From assembly GCA_003142855.1 (NCBI GenBank), contig PLNW01000069.1, positions 1-64,000 on the forward strand: a DNA stretch of 64,000 nucleotides, given 5' to 3'. Shown here piece by piece: positions 39,784 through 49,115 of this stretch. The notes beneath the pieces were generated by a model. It searched no databases and was not told the DNA's origin. It saw only the letters and a program-made list of their open reading frames with translations. Source of the DNA: Myxococcales bacterium. Lineage in GTDB: Bacteria > Myxococcota_A > Polyangia > Fen-1088. The first letter of the stretch is position 1; each line of letters begins with the position of its first letter. The position numbers and the translations under genes were made by a program.

Positions 39784-41259
39784 ATGGCGGCGCCACAAGT
39801 CGTGGGTGCTTCCATCGCCGAACTGGCCGATGGCGTGCGTGCGCGCAAATGGAAGGCCCGCGAGTTGGTCGAGTCCTATCTGGACCGCATCATGCGCCTG
39901 GATGGACGGCTGGGTTGCTACTTGCTGGTCGACGGCGACGGGGCGCGACGGCGCGCGGACCAAGTCGACGCCACGGTCGCTGCGGGTCGAGACCCGGGCC
40001 TGCTTGCCGGCGTGCCCGTTGGCCTCAAAGACATCTTCGTGACCCGGGGACTGGAAACCACGGCCGGGTCGAAGATCCTGCGCGGCTTCGTGCCGCCCTA
40101 TGAGTCGACGGTCTCCGCGCGCTTGGCTGCGGCGGGCGCCATTGCCCTGGGCAAGCTCAACATGGACGAGTTCGCCATGGGCTCGTCCAACGAGAACAGC
40201 GCCTTCAAACCCGTGCACAATCCCTGGGATCTGGAGCGCGTGCCTGGTGGATCCTCGGGCGGATCGGCGGCTTCGGTGGCAGCGTCGCTGTGCGCGGGCA
40301 GCCTGGGCACCGACACGGGCGGCTCGATTCGACAGCCGGCCTCGCTATGCGGTGTCGCGGGGATGAAACCGACCTACGGCCGCGTGTCCCGCTATGGCGT
40401 GATCGCGTTTGCCTCGTCGCTGGATCATCCGGGTCCCTTCGGCCGAACCGTCGAGGACGTGGCTACGCTCCTGGAAGTCATCGCCGGCCACGACCCCTGC
40501 GACGCGACCTCGATTCCCTCGCCGGTGGGCCGCTACCGGCAGGCCTGCGCCGCCGGGCTGGCCGGCATGCGCGTGGGCGTGCCCGAGGAGTACTTTCAGT
40601 CTGGCATGGATCCCGAGGTGGAGGCCGCTGTACGCGGGGCCATCGACGAGATCGCGCGCGCCGGTGCCAAGCTGGTACCGGTTTCGCTGCCTCACACCCA
40701 GTACGCGGTCGCGACTTACTATCTGGTCTGCATGGCCGAGGCCTCGTCGAACCTGGCGCGCTACGACGGTGTTCGCTACGGCCATCGCACGGCCGAGGCC
40801 GCGTCGCTGGACGAGCTGTACAGCAAGACCCGCGGTGAGGGTTTCGGCGCCGAGCCCAAGCTCCGGATCATCCTTGGCACCTACGTGCTGCGCTCGGGCT
40901 ACTACGAGGCTTACTACGGCAAGGCACTGCGCGTGCGGCGCAAGATCGCCGACGATTTCCGCGCGGCGTTCGGCCAGTGCGACGTGCTGGCCACGCCCAC
41001 CTCACCCACTGCCGCCTTCAAGTTGGGCGAGCGCATGGCCGACCCGCTGCAGATGTACCTGGCTGACATCTACACTGTGGCGCCGGCGCTGGCCGGCGTG
41101 CCTGCCCTGTCCCAGGGCTGCGGATTCACCAAAGGCAGCCTGCCCATCGGGTTGCAGCTCATCGGACCGCCGCTGGGCGAAGAAGCCGTGTTCCGCGTGG
41201 CGGGCGAATACCAGCGCCGCAGCGACTGGCACAAGCGACTGCCCAGGGATCCGTCATGA
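39784..41259 (+). CDS. gatA: GatCAB amidotransferase subunit A (amidase)
   Basis: 491 residues of the amidase signature family. The Ser-Ser-Lys triad is visible: Lys in PVGLKDIF, and the Ser pair in GGSSGGSAASVAASL and TDTGGSIRQPAS. It releases ammonia from glutamine and passes it to GatB. Standard length, with no break. It overlaps gatB by ATGA. Confidence 0.96.
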   Translation: MAAPQVVGASIAELADGVRARKWKARELVESYLDRIMRLDGRLGCYLLVDGDGARRRADQVDATVAAGRDPGLLAGVPVGLKDIFVTRGLETTAGSKILRGFVPPYESTVSARLAAAGAIALGKLNMDEFAMGSSNENSAFKPVHNPWDLERVPGGSSGGSAASVAASLCAGSLGTDTGGSIRQPASLCGVAGMKPTYGRVSRYGVIAFASSLDHPGPFGRTVEDVATLLEVIAGHDPCDATSIPSPVGRYRQACAAGLAGMRVGVPEEYFQSGMDPEVEAAVRGAIDEIARAGAKLVPVSLPHTQYAVATYYLVCMAEASSNLARYDGVRYGHRTAEAASLDELYSKTRGEGFGAEPKLRIILGTYVLRSGYYEAYYGKALRVRRKIADDFRAAFGQCDVLATPTSPTAAFKLGERMADPLQMYLADIYTVAPALAGVPALSQGCGFTKGSLPIGLQLIGPPLGEEAVFRVAGEYQRRSDWHKRLPRDPS

Positions 41260-42695
41260 GCCTCGATCGATATGAAGCCGTCATTGGACTGGAGGTGCAT
41301 GTGCACCTGGCCAGCCGTTCCAAGATCTTCTCGTCGTCGTCGACCGCGTTCGGCGAGGAGCCAAATTCCTGCACCGATCCCGTGTGTCTGGGTCTACCGG
41401 GTGCACTGCCGGTGCTCAATCGGGCCGTGGTGGACGCAGCGGTGCGCCTGGGTCTGGCCGTGGGTTCGCACATCCGGCCGCGCTGTCGTTTCGCGCGCAA
41501 GCACTACTTCTATCCGGACTTGCCCAAGGGATTTCAGATCTCGCAGTACGAAGAGCCGCTGTGCGAAGGCGGCACGGTTGAGTTTCGCGTGGCTGGCGAG
41601 CCACGGCGCGTCCGCCTGACCCGCATCCACCTGGAGGACGACGCGGGCAAGAACATCCACGACGATTCGGGCGTCAGTTTCGTGGACTTCAACCGCGCGG
41701 GCGTGCCGCTGGTCGAGATCGTGAGCGAGCCCGACATTCGCTCGTCGGAAGAAGCGGCCGAGTACATGCGCGCGCTGCGCACCCTGGTGCGAACCCTGGG
41801 CATCAGCGACGGCAACATGGAAGAAGGATCGCTTCGTTGCGACGCCAACGTGTCCCTGCGATTGCACGGCGCCGAGAAGCTGGGCACCAAGGCCGAACTG
41901 AAGAACATCAACTCGTTCAAACACGTGCGCGAGGCCATCGAGCACGAGATCCGGCGCCAGACCGCTGTGTTGGATCGGGGCGAGGCGGTGGTGCAGGAAA
42001 CCCGGCTGTGGGATCCGGAGCGCGGCCTCTCGCAATCCATGCGCAGCAAGGAGCACGCGCATGACTACCGCTACTTCCCCGAGCCCGACCTGCCGCCGCT
42101 GGCCGTGGATCAAGCCTGGATCGAGCAAGCGCGGGCATCGCTGCCCGAGCTGCCCGAGAACCGTTACCGCCGCTACACCCGCGACCTGGGGCTTTCCGCG
42201 CAGGACGCGGGGGTGCTGATCTCCGAGCGCGAAATCGCTGACTACTTCGACGACGCCGGCAAGGCCTGCGCTGCTCCGGCAAAGAAGGTGGCCAACTGGA
42301 TCATCAATGAAGTGCTGGCTCGCGTGGGTGATGCGCGCGGGCTGGCTGCCGCAGACCTGCCGGTGCCTGCAGCGGCGCTGGCCGAGCTGGTGGATCTGGT
42401 CGAGAAGGGCACGCTTTCGGGCAAGCTGGCCAAGGACGTATTCGGTCGCATGTGGCAGGAGAAGCGACGGGCCGGCGACATCGTGGCCAGCGAGTCAGTG
42501 GCGCTGGTGTCCGATGCCGGCCTCATCGAAGAAACCTGCAAGAAGGTTGTGGCAGGATACCCGGACGAGGTGGCGCGTTTTCGTGCCGGCCAGAGCAAGC
42601 TGCTCGGCTTCTTCGTGGGCAAGGTGATGAAGGAAATGGGCGGCAAAGCCGACCCCAAGACCGCGAACGAAATCCTGCAGCGGCTGCTGGGTTAG
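41256..42695 (+). CDS. gatB: GatCAB amidotransferase subunit B
   Basis: 479 residues. The opening YEAVIGLEVHVHLASRSKIFSS, the Zn-associated Cys of FARKHYFYPDLPKG, and SLRCDANVSLR and KAELKNINSFKHV are typical of GatB. The C-terminal helical YqeY-like domain (KVMKEMGGKADPKTANEILQ) binds tRNA. It activates the misacylated tRNA with ATP and uses the ammonia from GatA. The presence of the full operon implies that this organism makes Gln-tRNA and/or Asn-tRNA indirectly. Confidence 0.96.
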   Translation: MSLDRYEAVIGLEVHVHLASRSKIFSSSSTAFGEEPNSCTDPVCLGLPGALPVLNRAVVDAAVRLGLAVGSHIRPRCRFARKHYFYPDLPKGFQISQYEEPLCEGGTVEFRVAGEPRRVRLTRIHLEDDAGKNIHDDSGVSFVDFNRAGVPLVEIVSEPDIRSSEEAAEYMRALRTLVRTLGISDGNMEEGSLRCDANVSLRLHGAEKLGTKAELKNINSFKHVREAIEHEIRRQTAVLDRGEAVVQETRLWDPERGLSQSMRSKEHAHDYRYFPEPDLPPLAVDQAWIEQARASLPELPENRYRRYTRDLGLSAQDAGVLISEREIADYFDDAGKACAAPAKKVANWIINEVLARVGDARGLAAADLPVPAAALAELVDLVEKGTLSGKLAKDVFGRMWQEKRRAGDIVASESVALVSDAGLIEETCKKVVAGYPDEVARFRAGQSKLLGFFVGKVMKEMGGKADPKTANEILQRLLG

Positions 42696-42698
42696 TAC

Positions 42699-42848
42699 CG
42701 GGGCCGGGGCCGGCTGCCGGAGCCGGTTCCGTATCCGGTACCGGACGCCGACTCCGGCTCCCCTTCGGGGACTTCGGGACGGACAGCCCACCCTGCCCGC
42801 CCCGCGCGCTTTGCGCGCGCCCTCGCCGGCTACCGGCCACCGGATCCC
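42699..42848. repeat. CCGG-rich low-complexity spacer
   Basis: After gatB, short ccgg/gccggagc units repeat (ggggccggggccggctgccggagccgg), followed by a gcgcgc-ttt-gcgcgc palindrome at 42804-42818. No gene. It may act as a terminator between the converging gatB and fibro-slime genes, but there is no U-run. Confidence 0.5.
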
Positions 42849-43901
42849 CTAGTCGCACACCCCGATTTCCGAGATCGTGGTCTCGACCGCGAAGTCGGAC
42901 CCGGTCACGTGCCGCTCGGCGAAGAAGATGTTCATGGGGTAGATCTCGCCTTTGCTAAGGCCGAGCGTGGCGGCCTGGGCATCGAGATCCACGGTCTGGC
43001 TCTCGGTCTCGTGAATGCCGCCCAGATCGATCGCGAGCTTGCGGTTGATGAACACCCAGACGTCGTCGTCTCCGGAGAAAGTGAAGGTTTCACCGCCCTG
43101 GTAGCGAAAGCGGGTCGGTATCTCGACGGTGAAGTGATAGTTGTGCGGCTCCCCTTCGTTGCCGAAAAGCTGATTGTCGATGGGGAAGAAAGCCATGTCT
43201 TGGTAGGCATAGACGCCCGGCTGGGTCGGCGATGGCGAAAGCGGCAGACTGATGGTGGTCGAGAGGTTCACGCCGGGCACATCCCTGTACCACTCGTTGA
43301 AGGTATCCGGGCCGCTGACCGAATGCGAGACCCCGCTGTAGACCGGCTTGTCGTCTGGCCCCAGGTCCGGAGCCACGATGCCACGGTCGTCGTACAGCCA
43401 TTGCAGCGGTTCCATGTCCGGGAAGCTGGTGTGGAAGTCGCGAATCGTGGCGACCAGCGTGGGTTGCTTGGGCAGCGGTGCATCGCACGCGCCCCACAAG
43501 TTGTTGGTGCAGGTCCGGTTGCCGCTGCCGCAGACGCTGGTACAGGTCTCCACAACCGGCGCGACCTCACAGATTCCCGTTTTCTCGTTTTCGCAAAGCT
43601 GCGTGCCCTGGCCGCAGTCGTTCGTACAAGGAAGCCGGGTGCTGGGGATGACGCAGGCCTTCCACTGCTCGTTCTCGCATTCCTGGGTCCCCTGCCCGCA
43701 CACGCCTTGGCACGAACGCGTAACGGGAGGTACCTCGCAAACCTGCCAGGCGCCGTTGTGGCAGGGTTGCAGGCCTTCGCCGCATGTCGTCGAACACGGG
43801 CGCGTCTGGCCGTCTATTCCGCAGAAGTTGATGTGCAAGCCTCGATGGTCGCAGGCGACGCCAATCAAGGCCATCAACAACGCCAGACGGGGGGCTTTCA
43901 T
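42849..43901 (-). CDS. Fibro-slime domain lipoprotein
   Basis: 350 residues. Lipobox with Cys17 (LIGVAC), then four Cys-rich repeats of about 27 residues (pattern CGxGxxxCxNxxWxxC) to about residue 143, then a fibro-slime domain with the hallmark TFTFSGDDDVWVFINRKL and IDLGGIHE. The domain is a PA14-related sandwich known from Dictyostelium prespore proteins and from bacterial surface proteins; it probably binds sugar or matrix. Surface location follows from the lipobox. Confidence 0.88.
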   Translation of the reverse strand: MKAPRLALLMALIGVACDHRGLHINFCGIDGQTRPCSTTCGEGLQPCHNGAWQVCEVPPVTRSCQGVCGQGTQECENEQWKACVIPSTRLPCTNDCGQGTQLCENEKTGICEVAPVVETCTSVCGSGNRTCTNNLWGACDAPLPKQPTLVATIRDFHTSFPDMEPLQWLYDDRGIVAPDLGPDDKPVYSGVSHSVSGPDTFNEWYRDVPGVNLSTTISLPLSPSPTQPGVYAYQDMAFFPIDNQLFGNEGEPHNYHFTVEIPTRFRYQGGETFTFSGDDDVWVFINRKLAIDLGGIHETESQTVDLDAQAATLGLSKGEIYPMNIFFAERHVTGSDFAVETTISEIGVCD

Positions 43902-44037
43902 GACGGATCAGGATACTCCCCCGAGCGAAGAAGTCCCCATGTCAAACTGCCACCCTGTTCTCTGGTGAACGTGTACACTACGTTTCGTCCGGACGAGGGC
44001 CGGGCCAACCAAACGTAACGAGACGAGGAGAGAGAAC

Positions 44038-44652
44038 ATGAGAACTGTGTGGCGACTGCTGCCGATGCTGCTGGTGATGGGGCCTGCGCCGAATGCCATC
44101 GCGGGGTCGAAGACAACAGCGGATGAACCCCAGCTCAACGCGTGCGGGTGCTACAAGAACTCGGCGGGGGTTTGCCTTTGCGGAAGGAAGGCCAAGTGCG
44201 AGTGTCCGGGCGAGTGCGAACCCAAGGGCTGCGCCGAGAAACGCGAGAAGGACTACGACCGAGAGATTCAGGCGGAGACCAAGCGCGCACAAGAGGCCGA
44301 GAAGAAGCAACAGGAAGAGGCAGCCGAGAAGAAGAAACGCGAAGCTGAGGCACCGACTGAAGAAATCGTTTCCCCTGAGGTCGTCGCCGATGGCGAGGCT
44401 GCCTCTGACGGCAGCGGGGCCGCAGACCCGAATCAGCCCAAGGACAAGAAAGGCAAGGACGGCAAGAAGGGCAAGAAGATCGAGAAGACCGAGAAGAGCA
44501 AGAAGACCGAGAAGGTTGACAAGACCGACAAGACCGAGAAGGCTGCGAAGACCGACAAGACCGACAAGACCGAAAAGACCGAGAAGACCGAGAAGACCGA
44601 GAAGACCGAGAAGACCGAGAAGACCGAGAAGACGAAGTCAGACGTCCCGTAG
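44038..44652 (+). CDS. Secreted Cys-rich/Lys-Glu-rich repeat protein
   Basis: 204 residues. Signal peptide (LLPMLLVMGPAPNAIAG), a short Cys-rich segment (ACGCYKNSAGVCLCG, CECPGECEPKGC; 9 Cys), a highly charged helical region (AEKKQQEEAAEKKKREAE), then from about residue 145 a Lys/Thr/Glu array with EKT units. The helices probably make a coiled coil, and the array an extended charged tail. No family recognised. A gaggagag ribosome binding site precedes ATG 44038. Confidence 0.7.
   Translation: MRTVWRLLPMLLVMGPAPNAIAGSKTTADEPQLNACGCYKNSAGVCLCGRKAKCECPGECEPKGCAEKREKDYDREIQAETKRAQEAEKKQQEEAAEKKKREAEAPTEEIVSPEVVADGEAASDGSGAADPNQPKDKKGKDGKKGKKIEKTEKSKKTEKVDKTDKTEKAAKTDKTDKTEKTEKTEKTEKTEKTEKTEKTKSDVP
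44480..44640 (+). repeat. KTE tandem repeat
   Basis: Units of the 9-mer gagaagacc and its variants (gacaagacc) repeat about 15 times and encode EKT/DKT. The last seven or so are nearly identical, so recent slippage is likely and the copy number may vary between strains. Confidence 0.9.
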
Positions 44653-44679
44653 ACCCAGCTCGGCCAAGCGAAGCAGCCC

Positions 44680-45204
44680 ATGACCAACGCCAGAGCCGAC
44701 CAGGCGCCAGCCCGCTCGGCGATTGGCTTGCCTTCGGCCTGCACGCTGGTCGCGACGCTCGGCCTCGCGCTGGTCGCCGCGCCAGGCCTTGCCCGTGCCG
44801 CCGAAACAGCGGATGGGGCAAGCCTCCCGCAAGACCGGCACGTACTCGCGCCTGCGCCGGTGATGACCGGTGCGCCCTCGCTGAATTCTGTCGCGGGCAC
44901 AGCCGCCCCTTCACGCTGGGCGCGCGTTCCACTGTGGCAGAAGATGCTGGGTGTGGGCGCGAGCTTGGCCGGTCTGGCAGCAGTGGGAAGCGGGGCTTAC
45001 CTGCTCTGGCGGGACGGCCAAGCGGCCTGCTCGCCTCCCAGCGGGACATGCGCTTACCATCATCAAACCGCTTTGGCCGGCTGGCTGCTCGTGGCAGGAG
45101 GCACCGCCGCCTCCTTGGGCGGGGTCACGCTGCTTCTCTTGCCTCCCATCGGCGAATCGCGTGGCCACGCGGTCGCGCGACTGGCGGTGTCGGCGCGTTT
45201 CTAA
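44680..45204 (+). CDS. Membrane protein of unknown function
   Basis: 174 residues. A signal-like N-terminal hydrophobic segment (LVATLGLALVAAPGLARA) is followed by two more membrane helices (MLGVGASLAGLAAVGSGAYLL and LAGWLLVAGGTAASLGGVTLLLL) separated by a loop with two Cys (ACSPPSGTCAYHH). No named family. It is 27 bp after the KTE-repeat gene and may share its transcript. Its stop lies only 2 bp before the recA-derived repeat, so the island boundary may be at its 3' end. Confidence 0.6.
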   Translation: MTNARADQAPARSAIGLPSACTLVATLGLALVAAPGLARAAETADGASLPQDRHVLAPAPVMTGAPSLNSVAGTAAPSRWARVPLWQKMLGVGASLAGLAAVGSGAYLLWRDGQAACSPPSGTCAYHHQTALAGWLLVAGGTAASLGGVTLLLLPPIGESRGHAVARLAVSARF

Positions 45205-45206
45205 TG

Positions 45207-45314
45207 TCGCTACGCCGCCGCGGTGTCCGCGCTGGTAGCCGGCGCACTCGCGGGCGCCGCGCCCAAACGCGCGTTCTCGGCCTTGCGTTGCTCGACCAGC
45301 TTGTCTCGTAGCTC
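45207..45314 (-). repeat. recA 3'-end duplicate (left copy)
   Basis: 108 nt nearly identical (five mismatches) to 53600-53707. On the minus strand it encodes the last residues of RecA ([18 protein letters not shown]...) and the stop. The rest of recA is absent here. With the right copy it brackets about 8.3 kb as a direct repeat. Confidence 0.85.
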
Positions 45315-45376
45315 TTGGTGTCCAGAAACAGATCGCTGGAATTCTTGCACAGAATCGCGGAGATGCGCAGCTTGAA

Positions 45377-46655
45377 TCTGCGTGTCTGAGCGGGCAGCGT
45401 GGCCATCAATGCTTCCGGCAACGCTGCAATTTCTCATCACGATGATCGCATGCGCGATCAACGAGAGAATGCAGCGCAAGCTGGACTACACTCAGGAAGA
45501 GGTCCGGGTTCTCAGGGACGTGCTGAAGGCTGCCACGGGCAGCGATAGGATCGTATTCACAGCCGACCACCGTCGTCGCCTCGCCGTCGCCGGCAAAGCT
45601 TTGAGCCCGGAAGAGCGGAAGAAGTACTGCCAGATCGTGAAGCCTGGGACGCTCTTGGGGTGGTTTCGCCAGATGGCGGCGCAGAAATACGACAGCTCGA
45701 AGAAGAAGGTCGGTCGACCACGGAAGAAGAAGGACATCCGCAAGCTGGTGATCGCTATGGCCCTGGCGAATCTGGGCTGGGGATATACGAAAATACGCGA
45801 CGCCCTTCGGACCGGATTGAAGATCGAGATCGGACGAACGACGGTGGCCAACATCCTGCTGGAAGAAGGGATCGAGCCGGCACCGGAGCGCGAGAAGAGG
45901 CGGACATGGAAGCAGTTCATGAAGAGCCATTGGGACACGCTCTACGCCTGCGATTTCTTCAGCGTGGAAGCCTTGGGGCCATTCGGCACGGTTCGGTACA
46001 TGGTGTTCTTCGTCATCGAGATCAAGAGTCGCGCCGTCGAGATCGCCGGGATTGCCGTTGACCCAGGCGAAGCGTGGATGAAGCAGGTGGCTCAAAATTT
46101 GACAGATCCGGTTGATGGGTTTCTTCGTGGCGCGAAGTACCTGATCCATGATCGGGACCCGTTGTTCACGGAGGGGTTCGTCGCGATTCTCGAAGCGGGA
46201 GGCGTGAAGAGCGTGAAGATTCCGGCGCAAAGTCCAAATTGCAATCCATACGCGGAGCGCTTTGTAAAAACCATCAAGTACGAGTGTCTCAATCACTTCG
46301 TCATCTTCGGCGAGCGACATCTGCGTCACTTGACAAAAGAATTCGTCGAGCACTATATGACCGAGCGGTTCCACCAGGGCATCGGTGGCCAACTCATCAG
46401 AAAGCAGGTTGGACCGACGAATGACAACGGGACAGACGGCAGGGTCGCCTGTCGCTCGCGCCTCGGCGGGATGCTGAACTACTACTATCGGGAGGCCGCA
46501 TGAGCCTCGGCGATCAGTTTTCGGACAGCAAGGGTGTTCGCGCCGAAGGATGTGCCCAGGTTGCGGACGGCACTCTCACGTGCTCTGGCCCAGTGAATGC
46601 GGCCTGTGCGGGAAGCTGGTGACGCGCCCTCGCCTACGAATGAATGACACGCAGA
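45377..46655 (+). mobile_element. Probable insertion sequence (IS481/IS3-like)
   Basis: A DDE transposase gene bounded by a possible short inverted repeat: tctgcgtgtc at 45377-45386 and its complement at 46646-46655. The 10-bp match is short, and the ends and target duplication are not certain. It sits against the left recA copy. Confidence 0.45.
45409..46503 (+). CDS. DDE transposase, integrase core (IS481/IS3-like)
   Basis: 364 residues. An N-terminal helical region (INERMQRKLDYTQEEVRVLRD) and a DNA-binding segment (KKKVGRPRKKKDIRK) are followed by the rve integrase core with the acidic triad in YACDFFSVEA, IHDRDPLFT and NPYAERFVKT. All three acidic residues are present, so it may be active. 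A GTG at 45382 would add nine residues; I use ATG 45409. Members move DNA by cut-and-paste or copy-out. Confidence 0.85.
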   Translation: MLPATLQFLITMIACAINERMQRKLDYTQEEVRVLRDVLKAATGSDRIVFTADHRRRLAVAGKALSPEERKKYCQIVKPGTLLGWFRQMAAQKYDSSKKKVGRPRKKKDIRKLVIAMALANLGWGYTKIRDALRTGLKIEIGRTTVANILLEEGIEPAPEREKRRTWKQFMKSHWDTLYACDFFSVEALGPFGTVRYMVFFVIEIKSRAVEIAGIAVDPGEAWMKQVAQNLTDPVDGFLRGAKYLIHDRDPLFTEGFVAILEAGGVKSVKIPAQSPNCNPYAERFVKTIKYECLNHFVIFGERHLRHLTKEFVEHYMTERFHQGIGGQLIRKQVGPTNDNGTDGRVACRSRLGGMLNYYYREAA

Positions 46656-46664
46656 AACTTCGAT

Positions 46665-47480
46665 TCAGATCCTACACGCCACCCCGATTCCGAGGCCGAC
46701 CCTGGTCAGAAGTCCTTCCAGGGCATTGCGTGACGACGTCACCTCCATGACGTCGCAGCGACGGATGCGATACCCCACGCCCACGCCCATCAAAAGCTCC
46801 GAGTGCTCCGAGGTAAATGACGTGCTTCCGGAGTAGTGGGGTGCCGTAATCAGCCCAACGTACAGCGCTTGGGTGAGATTCGCCCACAAACGTACGGGCA
46901 CCCCGAAGCCCGGCTCAAGGACGGTGCCGCCCGCGAACCAGTGCCAGGTGAAGACGCCATTGAACCCGACATCCAGGCGCGCCCGCCGCCACATGTGCAG
47001 CGACGTCCACGCACCTATCACCTCCGCTAGCTCTCGCTCGGCTTCGAGCGGAGGCACAAAACGGTCCTCTAGGCCGGCCTCTCCCCAACGCCAACGATAG
47101 GCGCGCCAGCGCACCCGTAGCTCGGGATTCGGGAAGTTGTCCAGGCCGGTCCCGTAGGTTTCGGTATCATCCAGACGCGCAATTTCGTCCCCACGCATTC
47201 CGCTGCCGGCAGCCACGAGTCGGTGACCCACGCGCGCCCCGACCTCAATGCCAGCCCCGACACCGACCGCACCCTCAAGGTTCAAGCCGCCGCCGCCTGA
47301 ATAGTACGTCTGGCCGTTGAGAAGTTCGACCGAGAGCAGGCCCATTCCCAGTCCGGCTTGCAAACGTATGTGACGGGCAGACAGAACGCCTTCGTCGTCC
47401 ACCCAAGGCTCTTCGCAAAACGCCACACCACAATGAAAGACGCACCACAAGGCAAGGCAGACGCCAAGTCGCAGGATCAC
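46665..47480 (-). CDS. Secreted beta-barrel-like protein
   Basis: 271 residues. Signal peptide (LRLGVCLALWCVFHCGVAFC) and Gly/aromatic-rich alternating strands (GLGMGLLSVELLNGQTYYSGGGG, VGAGIEVGARVGHRLV, LLMGVGVGYRIRR) throughout, consistent with a small outer-membrane barrel. No family recognised. Its start overlaps the stop of the zincin lipoprotein gene upstream (ATGA at 47477-47480), so the two are translated together and may work together. Confidence 0.65.
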   Translation of the reverse strand: MILRLGVCLALWCVFHCGVAFCEEPWVDDEGVLSARHIRLQAGLGMGLLSVELLNGQTYYSGGGGLNLEGAVGVGAGIEVGARVGHRLVAAGSGMRGDEIARLDDTETYGTGLDNFPNPELRVRWRAYRWRWGEAGLEDRFVPPLEAERELAEVIGAWTSLHMWRRARLDVGFNGVFTWHWFAGGTVLEPGFGVPVRLWANLTQALYVGLITAPHYSGSTSFTSEHSELLMGVGVGYRIRRCDVMEVTSSRNALEGLLTRVGLGIGVACRI

Positions 47481-48928
47481 TGATCAGCTCCGCCCTGCAC
47501 CGGCCGGAACCATAGACCCGCGCCCGACTTCATGAAGAAACCATCTGCGCTGGCGTTGATATTTTGGAGGTGAAGCACGCTCCCTTGGGTGACGGAGAGC
47601 GTTTGCGTGGCCCCCGAGTGAATGGGCACGCAAATTGCCGACGGATCGCAGCTGTCACAATAAGTCAAAGTATTGCGAACTGACGCTGGAAGAGATGGGT
47701 CGTCGGCGAAGCCCAGCGCAATCGGTGTGAGATCGTAGGACTTGCCGACAGCCCCAGTCAGGCGGATCCAGCCGCTGATTCCGTCAACTGAGGGGAGGTC
47801 GATCTGGGTCGCAAGCTGCTCGTCGAGTTGAACCTCGCCCGCTGTCTCGCACGCCGGTCCCAGAAACGGAGCGGGCACGTAAGACTTGACTTGCAGATCC
47901 GCCGGTCCCCACAACGTGAGCGTATACGTGCCCGGGTCCATCAGGATCCAATGAACTGCGCTGAGGTCGGTGGGAGCGGGATCGTCGTGGATCAAAAGAT
48001 ACGGCCCGGCATCCTCCCAGCAGGTTTTCCACACCGCAAGATCGCTTCCACTCTTCAAGAAAACCACCCCGTTTTGACCGTCGGCAACCGTCATTGTGCG
48101 ATGAAATCCATTCGCGCAGTCTTGGGCCACCTCCTCGCCGAGGCCCAGTGGAGGACCCGTCGTCCAACAATCCCAGTCGCCGAAGCATCCACTTAGCCCC
48201 GAATCAAGTCCACCTGCCTTGCTGGCGCTTTGCCACGCCTGGTCCATGGACAAGGGGTAAAGACGAGCGAATTCTGCTTCAAAATCTGCGGCGTCAGCTT
48301 CGTCGGGAACCGCGTGGTAGAGCTGGCTGAACTTCTGCATTCCGTACTGCCGGATCAGGTAGGCAGCCAATCTGCCGGCTAGGGCGTACCCGGCATCTGA
48401 GTCCGCATGGACGTGGAGAAGGTCTCGCCAATCGTAGGAAGCTAGCGCCAGACTGTCCATTGGGTCGCACGACAGGGCGACCGCAATCCCTTCTCTTAGG
48501 AGGCCATTGGAAGGCCAATCACCCCAGGCCCGGTAGACATAGGCATGAACCAGCTCGTGCGGTTCAAAGTAGTTGAACGAGTACACTGAATCACCGATGC
48601 ACAAACCGCCCGAGCCAGGGAAATCCTCGATGTATCCCTCAAGACTCTCATACCGGTAGTATCGGAAGGGCCGCGCATCCGGGTTCAAGGACAGTCCGAC
48701 CAGCCCGCCAATCATTTCAGCGTGCTTGTCGAGCAACGAAAGGAGGCCTGGGCACAGCGACTCGTTCACCTGGTCGTGGTACTCAAAGTACTGCGATCGG
48801 GTCACGTCGCCAACAAAAGCTGCGGGTGCATCTTCGCAGGCCGCAACGATTGACGACGCGAGTGTCACTGCAAAAACGGCGCACCCCTTCCCCCGCAGGA
48901 ATAGTCGCTGGGGATCCGGCCTCCGCAT
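47477..48928 (-). CDS. Lipoprotein with putative zinc metallopeptidase (HExxH) domain
   Basis: 483 residues from ATG 48928, which has an aggggt site (ATG 48955 adds nine residues). Lipobox SIVAAC. The HELVHAY motif (about residues 124-128 of this start) followed 18 residues later by the Glu in GLLREGIAVALS fits gluzincin metallopeptidases (two His and a distal Glu binding zinc). The C-terminal half has two beta-sandwich regions (TYTLTLWGPADLQVK and GWIRLTGAVGKSYDL) and Cys pairs. Probably a surface-anchored protease; substrate unknown. Coupled to the barrel gene downstream. Confidence 0.65.
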   Translation of the reverse strand: MRRPDPQRLFLRGKGCAVFAVTLASSIVAACEDAPAAFVGDVTRSQYFEYHDQVNESLCPGLLSLLDKHAEMIGGLVGLSLNPDARPFRYYRYESLEGYIEDFPGSGGLCIGDSVYSFNYFEPHELVHAYVYRAWGDWPSNGLLREGIAVALSCDPMDSLALASYDWRDLLHVHADSDAGYALAGRLAAYLIRQYGMQKFSQLYHAVPDEADAADFEAEFARLYPLSMDQAWQSASKAGGLDSGLSGCFGDWDCWTTGPPLGLGEEVAQDCANGFHRTMTVADGQNGVVFLKSGSDLAVWKTCWEDAGPYLLIHDDPAPTDLSAVHWILMDPGTYTLTLWGPADLQVKSYVPAPFLGPACETAGEVQLDEQLATQIDLPSVDGISGWIRLTGAVGKSYDLTPIALGFADDPSLPASVRNTLTYCDSCDPSAICVPIHSGATQTLSVTQGSVLHLQNINASADGFFMKSGAGLWFRPVQGGADQ

Positions 48929-49115
48929 GGCACCCCTAAGGGTAGCACTGCTCATGCGACATCGCTAGGAACAGACAGGAACACTCCAGCAAGCGCGACA
49001 GCACGCCATGCTCTTGGGCGCTCGTTTCAGGTAGACCGGTCTGCCTCCGGAATTCTTGAAGAAGGGGCAGGCCGCCGCTGCGAGGCGACAGCCTGCCCAG
49101 TTTCTGCCTAGCCGC

